Positions 1 through 5,783 of a stretch of DNA of 9,061 nucleotides are shown here, piece by piece (position 1 is the stretch's first letter; every line of letters starts with the position of its first letter). The notes beneath the pieces were generated by a model. That model did no database searches and was not told the origin of the DNA. It was given only the letters and a program-made list of their open reading frames with translations. The position numbers and the translations under genes are program-made. The DNA comes from Planctomycetota bacterium (lineage in GTDB: Bacteria; Planctomycetota; Brocadiia; SM23-32), in contig JAGYMJ010000088.1 in assembly GCA_018400625.1 (NCBI GenBank), positions 1-9,061 on the forward strand, given 5' to 3'.

Positions 1-41
1 AAAGCATTAAAGGCTATCCCCTGATCGTGGGCTCCCAAAAG

Positions 42-1244
42 ATGAAAGAGGATAAAACTATAACTATAAATAAAATAGACTATTATAAGATTTTTCTTTT
101 ATGCATCATGGCCGTTTTCGGGAGCTTTATATCGGGCGTTGTCATCTCTTGCCGCTCTCGCTCTGAAACTAAGGTCAGTGATGAGACGGAGCCTTTTGAA
201 AAAGGCCCCCTGGTTTCCGTTCTGTTGGCCGAAAGGCAGAACGAACTGGTTATAAGTTCCCGTAAGGGTGGAATGTTGGGAAGCAGGGACGCGCAATATA
301 GAAAAGATGTTGAGGGGGGGAAGATAACTCTTTTCTCTTCCTATGATGGTATTAAGATAGACGGTGAGTTGTGGGAAGTGGATAACATATTTTTCTTCCC
401 TCGTGACGATTTATTTGGTTATAACGGCAATCTTTACAGGGGGACATTGCAGGTGCAATCCGTGGAAGGACAGGGGCTGAAAGCTCTCGAGCATCTGCAT
501 CTTGAGGATTATATCAGAGGCGTCCTGCCGGTGGAAATCTACCCTTCATGGGAAATGGATGCAATTGTAGCCCAGGCAATAGCGATACGGACATTCGCCA
601 GCGAGATGTTAAAAAATCCAGGTACACGCGGCTGGCTCACAACCCTTGATCTCGCTTACCGGGGAGCAGACTATGAATTGGAACGAACTGACGAGGCGGT
701 TGAATTGTCCGATGGGCTGGTTCTTAGCTACGAAGATAAACTTTTTCCGGCTTTTTTCCATAGCACTTGCGGCGGGCATACCGCCGGGGCATTAAGCGTT
801 TTTGACACCCATGATATACCGCCGTTGAAAGGGAAAGAATGCGGCTGGTGTGACAACACAAAGCATTCTTTCTGGACACGGTCTTTTAAACTCGATGATA
901 TTGCTGAAAAAATTTTTCCGGACAGAAATGTTGAAATAAGAAGTATCGAAACGGAGAACTTTGATGAGGGGCACCGGCCGAAATTTGTTGTCATTAATGG
1001 TGAAGAAAGAATACGTTCCAGTGAATTTCGAATTGCGTTGGGCAGCACGCGCCTGAAAAGCACTCTCTTTATAGTCATTGTCTCCGATGGTCAGGCCCAT
1101 TTCATGGGAAAAGGTTTCGGCCATGGCGTAGGGCTCTGTCAATGGGGCGCCCAGGGCATGGCGGAAGCAGGGTATAGCTGGGATGCAATACTCAGTCACT
1201 ACTACCCGGGAACAAAGGTCCGGCATTTAGATACTCTTGAATGA
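42..1244 (+). CDS. SpoIID/LytB-domain cell-wall protein, probable lipoprotein or membrane-anchored
   Basis: The protein has 400 aa from ATG 42. Residues 17-36 are hydrophobic and end in V34-I-S-C37, which fits a lipobox, so export as a lipoprotein or a single N-terminal anchor is likely. The SpoIID/LytB domain covers about 150-395. It starts with LEDYIRGVLPVEIYPSWEM, whose E165 aligns with the catalytic Glu of SpoIID, and continues with AQAIAIRTFA, FHSTCGGHT (C243) and C267-x2-C270. It ends with GFGHGVGLCQWGAQGMA and SHYYPGTKV. Family knowledge: SpoIID is a lytic transglycosylase acting on stem-peptide-free glycan, and LytB-type relatives modify amidases. Outside sporulators the role is general peptidoglycan remodelling. 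The start is uncertain: no Shine-Dalgarno is visible, a GTG lies at 27, and the frame is open to the left window edge. The gene converges on the kinase-like gene with a 6-nt gap. Domain call is firm, substrate is inferred. Confidence 0.88.
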   Translation: MKEDKTITINKIDYYKIFLLCIMAVFGSFISGVVISCRSRSETKVSDETEPFEKGPLVSVLLAERQNELVISSRKGGMLGSRDAQYRKDVEGGKITLFSSYDGIKIDGELWEVDNIFFFPRDDLFGYNGNLYRGTLQVQSVEGQGLKALEHLHLEDYIRGVLPVEIYPSWEMDAIVAQAIAIRTFASEMLKNPGTRGWLTTLDLAYRGADYELERTDEAVELSDGLVLSYEDKLFPAFFHSTCGGHTAGALSVFDTHDIPPLKGKECGWCDNTKHSFWTRSFKLDDIAEKIFPDRNVEIRSIETENFDEGHRPKFVVINGEERIRSSEFRIALGSTRLKSTLFIVIVSDGQAHFMGKGFGHGVGLCQWGAQGMAEAGYSWDAILSHYYPGTKVRHLDTLE

Positions 1245-1250
1245 CTATGA

Positions 1251-2003
1251 CTAAAAAATATTCCTCAAAAGATGCATACTTTTCCTGAGAATCCGCCATG
1301 GAGTTAATAGGCTGTTTGCGAGCTGTACCGGCCAGGGTTTGCGCAAAGAGAATCTATACTGCTGTGCAGATAAAAGATCCGGCCGCATCCTGCGCAGGAG
1401 CTTATAGGCGTGGTATCGATCACACCTTTGCAGCCATTCACGGACCAGTCTTATCAGTGAACTATTTCCCAGAGGCATATGATCGGGCCAATAAAAAGCT
1501 AATTGAAAATCAATAAAATAAGGGTAACCATCATTTCCTTTTAAGATGTTCGCCGATTTTTCCATATCGACATAGGCAATGCCTCTTTCATGAATTTGCT
1601 CCAGTATCCCGAACATTCGGTCGAAAAAGACATCTTCTACGTGCTCGTTTAAAGTTACGGAATGGCCGGGAATGTAATCATGTACTACCACGGTTTCCCG
1701 ATCCGATACGCGGTGTTTTGGAACGCCATAAATGCCGCCGCAGTGGTTTAAGGCTGCATTTTCATACCTCGCCATTATTTCCCCCAACCATTTCAACGGA
1801 ATGCCCAAAAAAGGTTTCTGTCTGTGTATTTTAACGATCATCTTTTCCCCATTCCGTTCATAAATAGCCACAGCTACCGCAAAAGAATGTTTGAGACTCT
1901 TTTTTAGCTGATATTCCTGTTCTTCGATATTTATGGAATCTGGGAAGTCATCATGGCCCAGGGCTTTATTCTGAGAGTAGAGGATTTTTCTGAGAGAAAG
2001 CAT
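1251..2003 (-). CDS. Divergent protein-kinase-fold protein (Kdo/WaaP- or RIO/Bud32-like small kinase)
   Basis: The protein has 250 aa. ATG 2003 is preceded by GAGGT at a 5-nt spacing. A kinase skeleton can be read: candidate ATP-binding Lys in MIVKIH (K58), candidate helix-C Glu (E81), catalytic loop H138-ERGIAYVDMEKSANIL with D146 and N152, and a metal-binding D165 in FIDFQ in place of DFG. There is no glycine-rich loop and no HRD. The loop pattern, with Lys three after the Asp, and the small size fit the LPS-core (WaaP/Kdo kinase) and RIO/Bud32 branches better than Hanks-type Ser/Thr kinases. The C-terminus (about 190-250) is basic, with many Arg and Lys residues and a WRILRKSMHLLRNIF tail that could lie on a membrane. 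The substrate is unknown; a lipid-linked sugar or a protein are both possible. It has its own promoter, divergent from the infC operon. Confidence 0.72.
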   Translation of the reverse strand: MLSLRKILYSQNKALGHDDFPDSINIEEQEYQLKKSLKHSFAVAVAIYERNGEKMIVKIHRQKPFLGIPLKWLGEIMARYENAALNHCGGIYGVPKHRVSDRETVVVHDYIPGHSVTLNEHVEDVFFDRMFGILEQIHERGIAYVDMEKSANILKGNDGYPYFIDFQLAFYWPDHMPLGNSSLIRLVREWLQRCDRYHAYKLLRRMRPDLLSAQQYRFSLRKPWPVQLANSLLTPWRILRKSMHLLRNIF

Positions 2004-2062
2004 ATTGACCTCAAGGCGATTAGCATTCTATAGCATAGGGCTGAGAAATTAAAGTGAACTAA

Positions 2063-2091
2063 ATCATATATCATACTACAATATAACGCAA
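2063..2091 (-). promoter_or_regulatory. Sigma70-like promoter for the kinase-like gene
   Basis: Read on the minus strand, a -35 box TTGCGT (2091-2086) is followed by a 17-nt spacer and a -10 box TATGAT (2068-2063), about 60 nt upstream of the ATG at 2003. The surroundings are AT-rich. Spacing is ideal and both boxes are close to consensus. Inference only; no transcript data. Confidence 0.55.
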
Positions 2092-2115
2092 AAAATCTTT
2101 TATGTCACTTGATAT

Positions 2116-2144
2116 TTGACGCCAAATCGATTTTCGGCTATCAT
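2116..2144 (+). promoter_or_regulatory. Sigma70-like promoter for the infC operon
   Basis: A -35 box TTGACG (2116-2121) is followed by a 17-nt spacer and a -10 box TATCAT (2139-2144). Transcription would start near 2151, a few bases before the palindromic element, giving infC a leader of roughly 400 nt. It is divergent from the kinase promoter, with about 25 nt between the two -35 boxes. The match to consensus is good, but a second promoter downstream of the element cannot be excluded. Confidence 0.55.
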
Positions 2145-2186
2145 ATGCTTAAATTTGCAGTAAGTCCTCAGTGAATCACGTTGTTC

Positions 2187-2424
2187 CCCGACCGTGCGCT
2201 GTGCCGGCGGGATGCTGATTAACCCTTGCATGTTTAAACTTACAACCGTAGCCGCTAATCCGCACGGCCCGCTCCTTCCGGCTCTTGCTCAGGAGAGTGT
2301 GAAAAGCATTGTATTGTGAAAGAGCAAGAGCCGGAAGGAGCGGGCCGTGCGGATCAGCGGCGGAGCTTATGGCGGCAGCTCGTAGTGGTTAATCATCATC
2401 CCGCCGGCACAGCGCACGGTCGGG
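2187..2424. repeat. Outer inverted repeat of the infC-leader element
   Basis: The arms 2187-2224 and 2387-2424 are each 38 nt and complementary at 37 positions; the only mismatch is C in the left arm (gatgCtgatt) against the right-arm equivalent gatgAtgatt. Complementarity continues outward, with gaps, to the element ends. Near-identity of the arms suggests young age or selection on the structure. Confidence 0.92.
2251..2361. repeat. Inner inverted repeat of the infC-leader element
   Basis: The arms 2251-2290 and 2322-2361 pair at 39 of 40 positions. Positions 2258-2290 and 2322-2354 form a perfect 33-bp stem. The 31-nt loop is AT-richer. As RNA or extruded DNA this would be a very stable hairpin. 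No U-tract follows it, so it is not a standard intrinsic terminator. Confidence 0.93.
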
Positions 2425-2538
2425 AGAACATTACGCATTTCACTGAATGTTTACAATTTGCGGTGAAAAGAGTATCCAGTGAATATTAATTTTTGCGGAT
2501 ATTCTGCTTGCGTTTATTTAGTTAATAATACTCATTTT

Positions 2539-2556
2539 GAGGAACTAATATCATTG
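2539..2556 (+). promoter_or_regulatory. Shine-Dalgarno and TTG start of infC
   Basis: GAGGAA (2539-2544) lies 9 nt before TTG 2554, a good spacing, and the resulting protein matches IF3 length. The in-frame GTG at 2479 would add 25 residues unlike any IF3 N-terminus and has no Shine-Dalgarno. ATA 2548 is only 3 nt from the motif. Confidence 0.65.
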
Positions 2557-3093
2557 CCGAAAAAGTATAAGAAAAAGTCTTCCAAAACGCAGTACAGGGC
2601 TAATGAATTCGTTCGCGCCAAAGAAGTGCGTCTTATTGGAGATGATGGTGAGCATGTCGGGGTCCTGTCCCGAGAGGATGCACTCGCGAAAGCTAAGGAG
2701 TGCGGGAAAGACCTTGTTGAAGTATCCCCGGATGCCGACCCTCCGGTATGCAAATTGCTGGATTTCGATAAATATCGATACAACCAGCAAAAAAAGAAAC
2801 AAAAACAGCAGAAAAAATCCAAAACTGAAGTAAAGGAAATAAGAATCGGCTTGTTTACGGAAGAGCACGATCTCGGTTTTAAAGCCAAGAGGGTTCGTGA
2901 ATTTATTGAAGATCACAATAAAGTTTTGCTGAGCCTTCATCTTTCCGGGCGTGAAAAAGCTTATGGTGATAAAGCTAAAGAACAGTTGCAGAACTTTTCG
3001 GAAAAATTTACGGATATTGCAAAGGTTGAACGACCGGTTAAAAGGGAAAGCAGCGCCAGAATAAGCATGGTTATCAGCCCAAGGTCCACCTGA
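2554..3093 (+). CDS. infC: Translation initiation factor IF-3
   Basis: The protein has 179 aa from TTG 2554, the normal IF3 length. IF3 binds the 30S subunit, blocks premature 50S joining and proofreads the start codon and initiator tRNA. The N-domain is residues 15-78, with YRANEFVRAKEVRLIGDDGE, LVEVSPDADPPVCKLLDFDKYRY and the usual PPVCK signature. A Lys/Gln-rich linker follows (80-93). The C-domain is residues 94-179, with KEIRIGLFTEEHDLGFKAK and a final ISMVISP. The usual FRGRE of the C-domain reads HLSGRE here. It is first in the infC-rpmI-rplT-pheS-pheT operon. A non-AUG start is a hallmark of infC genes and in E. coli (AUU) underlies autoregulation by IF3. TTG is a milder deviation, so autoregulation here is only a possibility. 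Confidence 0.95.
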   Translation: MPKKYKKKSSKTQYRANEFVRAKEVRLIGDDGEHVGVLSREDALAKAKECGKDLVEVSPDADPPVCKLLDFDKYRYNQQKKKQKQQKKSKTEVKEIRIGLFTEEHDLGFKAKRVREFIEDHNKVLLSLHLSGREKAYGDKAKEQLQNFSEKFTDIAKVERPVKRESSARISMVISPRST

Positions 3094-3157
3094 TTCCTGC
3101 TGTTATATATTGTCGTCATTTTTCAAATTATCCAATCAACAATTAAGGAGTTTTTCT

Positions 3158-3346
3158 ATGAAAACACATAAAGGAATTAAACGCAGGCTGAAAGTTTCCA
3201 AAAAAGGAAAAGTTATGCATCGGCGGGCCGGTAAAAGACACCTTATGTCCAGTAAAAACGGCAAAAGGAAACGCCAACTCAGAAATTGGCAGGAACTGCA
3301 TCCGTCGGAATGTAAAAAATTAAAAAAACAATATGATTTCAGTTAA
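3158..3346 (+). CDS. rpmI: 50S ribosomal protein L35
   Basis: The protein has 62 aa, a usual L35 size, and is very basic. It opens with the family signature MKTHKGIKRRLKVSKKGKV and contains HRRAGKRHLMSSKNGKRKRQL. The start is fixed by AAGGAG (3145-3150) seven nt before ATG 3158; upstream in-frame codons do not resemble L35. The C-terminus (ECKKLKKQYDFS) is more divergent. L35 is a late-assembling 50S protein. It lies 64 nt after infC and 154 nt before rplT, the usual order. Confidence 0.95.
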   Translation: MKTHKGIKRRLKVSKKGKVMHRRAGKRHLMSSKNGKRKRQLRNWQELHPSECKKLKKQYDFS

Positions 3347-3378
3347 GATGATGTTCTAAGCTTTTGCTAAATATCTTT

Positions 3379-3422
3379 TCCCCATACCTTATCTGATAGG
3401 CGATAGTGAAAAAAGGTGGGGA
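3379..3422 (+). ncRNA. Possible stem-loop in the rpmI-rplT spacer
   Basis: TCCCCA-ta-CCTT (3379-3390) can pair with AAGGTGGGGA (3413-3422): 10 pairs with a 2-nt bulge, closing a loop of about 22 nt that contains TATC and GATA and could pair further. There is no T-tract after it, so termination is unlikely. L20 represses its own operon by binding structured mRNA in E. coli and Bacillus, and the place suits such a role, but the known L20 sites were not recognised here. Confidence 0.3.
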
Positions 3423-3500
3423 TCGGACTTTTAGAAAGAATATCAAATTTGGGATTTTAAGATTTGTAAAAGACTATTATAAACATAAGGAGTTAAGAAT

Positions 3501-3884
3501 ATGCGTACAAAATTGGGTGCTGTTAAAAAAAGGAAGAAGAAACGAATATTAAAGGCCGCCAGGGGATACCGGGGCGGACGTAGCAAGCTATATCGCACGG
3601 CAAAACAATCTGTCAGAAGGTCAAGAAGATTCAGTTGGATCGGACGTCGGTTGAAAAAACGCGATTTCCGCAGACTTTGGATTACCCGTATCAATGCCGC
3701 CGCCAGGCAAAGAGGAATGAATTACAGCCGCCTGATTAACGGGCTGAAAAAGGCGGATGTTGAGCTTAACAGGAAAATCCTGGCCGATATTGCCGTTAAT
3801 GACCCCGATGCTTTTGACGACATTGCTGCTATCGCTCAAGGCGCGCTTAGCGGCAAAAACGAACCGGTATCAGCCACGGCTTGA
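3501..3884 (+). CDS. rplT: 50S ribosomal protein L20
   Basis: The protein has 127 aa against a usual 115-120. The start is set by AAGGAG (3487-3492) 8 nt before ATG 3501. The basic N-terminal extension (1-60) has [26 protein letters not shown]. The globular domain has [54 protein letters not shown] split over residues 51-113, all standard L20. The last 15 residues ([14 protein letters not shown] region) are a variable tail. L20 binds 23S rRNA early in 50S assembly and in several bacteria represses its own operon. The MRT..GA opening and GGRSKLYRT wording resemble planctomycete L20 as I remember it. pheS follows after a 74-nt gap. Confidence 0.97.
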   Translation: MRTKLGAVKKRKKKRILKAARGYRGGRSKLYRTAKQSVRRSRRFSWIGRRLKKRDFRRLWITRINAAARQRGMNYSRLINGLKKADVELNRKILADIAVNDPDAFDDIAAIAQGALSGKNEPVSATA

Positions 3885-3958
3885 AGGCGGGAAAAACATT
3901 GTAAGTCGTAAGGCCCGGCAATTCATTTTCATCTCACGTGTATATTTTAGCTGCTCAA

Positions 3959-4978
3959 ATGGTACAGGAAAGACTAAAAGAACTTTTGGCGGAAGCCGAA
4001 AAGTTAATGGCGAAAGCCGATAACAAAGATGCTGTGGAACGCCTTCGCGTTAAATATCTCGGCCGTAAGGGGGAATTAACGAAGATATTCAAGTCGATCC
4101 CCGATCTGCCGGATTCACAAAAGCCGTTGGTCGGCAAATCGGCAAATATAGCGAAAAATAAACTCGAAAAACTCATAAAAGAGGCCTTTCAGCAAGCCGA
4201 AGAAAAACCGCAAGCCTCGCCGGCAAGTTTCGACCCCACTATCCCCGGCGCACCTCCTCCGCTTGGCCATATCCATCCCCTTACCCACACAATCGAGGAA
4301 GTAAGCGACATATTCCGAACGATGGGATTTACCGTCGCCGAAGGCCCCGAAGTGGAGAAAGACTGGTATAATTTTGAAGCGCTCAATATACCTCCAGACC
4401 ATCCGTCAAGAGACGATTTCGATACTTTCTATGTCAGCGACCATATACTGCTGCGGAGCCAGACTTCGACGGTTCAAATTCGAACGATGGAAAAAAACGA
4501 GCCGCCGGTCAGAATCATTGCCCCCGGACGCTGCTTCCGACCGGATACGGAAGACGCACGCCACAGCGCCATGTTCCACCAGATAGAGGGCCTTATGGTC
4601 GATGAGAATGTATCCTTCGGCGACCTGAAAGCAATACTCCATATCTTCGCACGCGAATTCTTCCACGAAGACGTAGAAGTGCGTTTCCGCCCCTCCTTTT
4701 TCCCTTTTACCGAACCCAGCGCCGAAGTTGATTGCACATGCCCGGTCTGCTCCGGTGACGGATGCAGTACGTGCTCGTACAGCGGCTGGTTGGAAATACT
4801 GGGCGCGGGAATGGTGGATCCGAATGTTTTCGATAGCGTCGGGTTCGATAAAGAAAAATATACCGGTTTTGCCTTTGGAATGGGAATAGAAAGACTGGCT
4901 ATGTTGAAATACAGAATTAACGATATCAGGTTGTTCTTTAACGGGGATACGCGCTTTCTCAGCCAGTTTTCTCTCTGA
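3959..4978 (+). CDS. pheS: Phenylalanyl-tRNA synthetase alpha subunit
   Basis: The protein has 339 aa from ATG 3959, typical PheS length; GTG 3938 is in frame but neither start has a clear Shine-Dalgarno. It is the catalytic subunit of (alpha-beta)2 PheRS, which charges tRNA-Phe. Residues 1-85 are the N-terminal coiled coil. The class II core follows: ILLRSQTSTVQIRTM (163-177), GRCFRPDTEDARHSAMFHQIEG (190-211, motif 2), FRPSFFPFTEPSAEVD (243-258), WLEILGAGMV, and motif 3 GFAFGMGIERLAMLKY (303-318). The His usual in RTHTS is Gln168 here. A four-Cys knuckle C261-x2-C264-x4-C269-x2-C272, preceded by C259, sits before GWLEI, as in some other bacterial PheS. It is separated from pheT by two restriction-modification genes. 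Confidence 0.97.
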   Translation: MVQERLKELLAEAEKLMAKADNKDAVERLRVKYLGRKGELTKIFKSIPDLPDSQKPLVGKSANIAKNKLEKLIKEAFQQAEEKPQASPASFDPTIPGAPPPLGHIHPLTHTIEEVSDIFRTMGFTVAEGPEVEKDWYNFEALNIPPDHPSRDDFDTFYVSDHILLRSQTSTVQIRTMEKNEPPVRIIAPGRCFRPDTEDARHSAMFHQIEGLMVDENVSFGDLKAILHIFAREFFHEDVEVRFRPSFFPFTEPSAEVDCTCPVCSGDGCSTCSYSGWLEILGAGMVDPNVFDSVGFDKEKYTGFAFGMGIERLAMLKYRINDIRLFFNGDTRFLSQFSL

Positions 4979-5025
4979 CGTCTCCTTACAACTTGTTGTA
5001 TTTATAGCTGGTTTTGCACTCAAAA

Positions 5026-5775
5026 ATGTTACAAAAATACCTTAACAAAATTATATGTGGTGACTGCATTGAAGTTATGCAGCAGTTGCCGGAACAGAGC
5101 ATAGACCTCATTGTAACTTCTCCCCCCTATAATCTTAAAAATTCAACGGGGAACGGTATGAAAGATGGGCGGGGAGGGAAATGGGCAAACGCTAAACTGG
5201 TTCAAGGATACTCAAATTATGATGACTGTATGCCGCATGAACTATATGTTTTGTGGCAAAAAAAATGCCTTAAAGAGATGATGCGTATTTTAAAAAAAGA
5301 TGGTGCGATTTTTTATAATCATAAATGGCGAGTCCAGGGAGGTTTGTTGCAAGACCGACATGAAATAATAGAAGGTTTACCGGTTCGCCAGATTATAATT
5401 TGGCAGAGAAGTGGTGGCATTAATTTTAACCCAGGATATTTCTTGCCTACTTATGAAGTGATTTACCTCATAGCTAATCCGCACTTCAAGTTGGCCCCTA
5501 AAGCTAATGCTCATGGCGATATATGGCAATTCAAACAGGAAATGCATAACCCACATCCCGCCCCCTTCCCAGTCCATCTAATAGAAAGGATTATAAGTTC
5601 GACAGCTGCTGATATTGTTTTAGACCCGTTTATGGGATCTGGTACAACAGCTATCGCTGCTGCACGTCACTGTAGAAACTATATTGGGATTGATATCTCG
5701 CCGGATTATTGCCGGATGGCAAGAGAGAGGGTTGCAGAAGATAAAAAACAACTTAGATTGAAATTTGCCAATTAA
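5026..5775 (+). CDS. Site-specific DNA methyltransferase (beta-type, N4-cytosine or N6-adenine), type II R-M
   Basis: The protein has 249 aa from ATG 5026; TTG 5014 in frame is less likely, and no Shine-Dalgarno is clear. The catalytic motif IV TSPPYN (31-36) lies N-terminal, and the AdoMet-binding motif I DPFMGSGTTAIAAA (200-213) lies C-terminal, followed by YIGIDIS (219-225). That order defines the beta group of amino-methyltransferases. SPPY is common in N4-cytosine enzymes but also occurs in N6-adenine ones, so the base is undecided. The middle part (IIIWQRSGGINFNP, FLPTYEVIYLIA, NPHPAPFP) is the usual core of this family, with the target-recognition part probably in the 37-75 and 105-170 stretches. 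It is intact, and placed 8 nt before a nuclease gene in the same direction. AT-rich codon choice differs from pheS and pheT. Confidence 0.9.
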   Translation: MLQKYLNKIICGDCIEVMQQLPEQSIDLIVTSPPYNLKNSTGNGMKDGRGGKWANAKLVQGYSNYDDCMPHELYVLWQKKCLKEMMRILKKDGAIFYNHKWRVQGGLLQDRHEIIEGLPVRQIIIWQRSGGINFNPGYFLPTYEVIYLIANPHFKLAPKANAHGDIWQFKQEMHNPHPAPFPVHLIERIISSTAADIVLDPFMGSGTTAIAAARHCRNYIGIDISPDYCRMARERVAEDKKQLRLKFAN

Positions 5776-5783
5776 TTATCAAA

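Larger units (their letters stand above)
2152..2461. mobile_element. MITE-like palindromic element inserted in the infC leader
   Basis: The non-coding element spans about 2159-2454 and is flanked by the direct repeat AATTTGC (2152-2158 and 2455-2461), a likely target-site duplication. Its two ends, read inward, both show GTAA-N4-TCAGTGAA (2160-2175 on +; 2454-2439 on -). An outer inverted repeat follows: 2187-2224 against 2387-2424, 37 of 38 pairs. After unpaired stretches of 26 and 25 nt comes an inner inverted repeat: 2251-2290 against 2322-2361, 39 of 40 pairs with a perfect 33-bp core. The terminal loop is 31 nt (2291-2321). There is no ORF of note inside. I infer a non-autonomous element moved by a transposase not present here. 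A structured regulatory leader is the alternative, but the abutting direct repeat and the related end at 8966 favour an insertion. Confidence 0.75.

Noticed and set aside
1..24. End of an upstream gene (frame reading KALKAIP then stop)
   Set aside because: Only seven codons are visible, which cannot be told from chance; the frame of the SpoIID-like gene is also open to the edge.
792..1226. 144-codon open frame antisense to the SpoIID-like gene
   Set aside because: Shadow of a clear coding region, with no Shine-Dalgarno and no recognisable protein.
1453..1462. TCAGTGAA inside the kinase-like gene as another element end
   Set aside because: It lacks the GTAA four bases upstream and any adjacent palindrome; an 8-mer match in coding sequence is expected by chance.
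1298..1516. 72-codon plus-strand frame inside the kinase-like gene
   Set aside because: Overlaps a supported gene on the other strand and shows no domain or ribosome-binding site.
2225..2386. Intrinsic terminator in the long palindrome
   Set aside because: Arms are far longer than in a terminator and no T-run follows either stem on either strand.
2479..2553. Upstream GTG start of infC adding 25 residues
   Set aside because: No Shine-Dalgarno, no resemblance to IF3 N-termini, and a better start with Shine-Dalgarno exists at 2554.
4987..5000. TACAA-cttg-TTGTA inverted repeat before the methyltransferase as an operator
   Set aside because: Only a 5-bp stem in AT-rich DNA and no controller gene nearby; too weak to call.
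4406..5023. 205-codon open frame antisense to pheS
   Set aside because: It mirrors the codon structure of a certain gene, has no recognisable domain and runs past the pheS end; it is a shadow frame.
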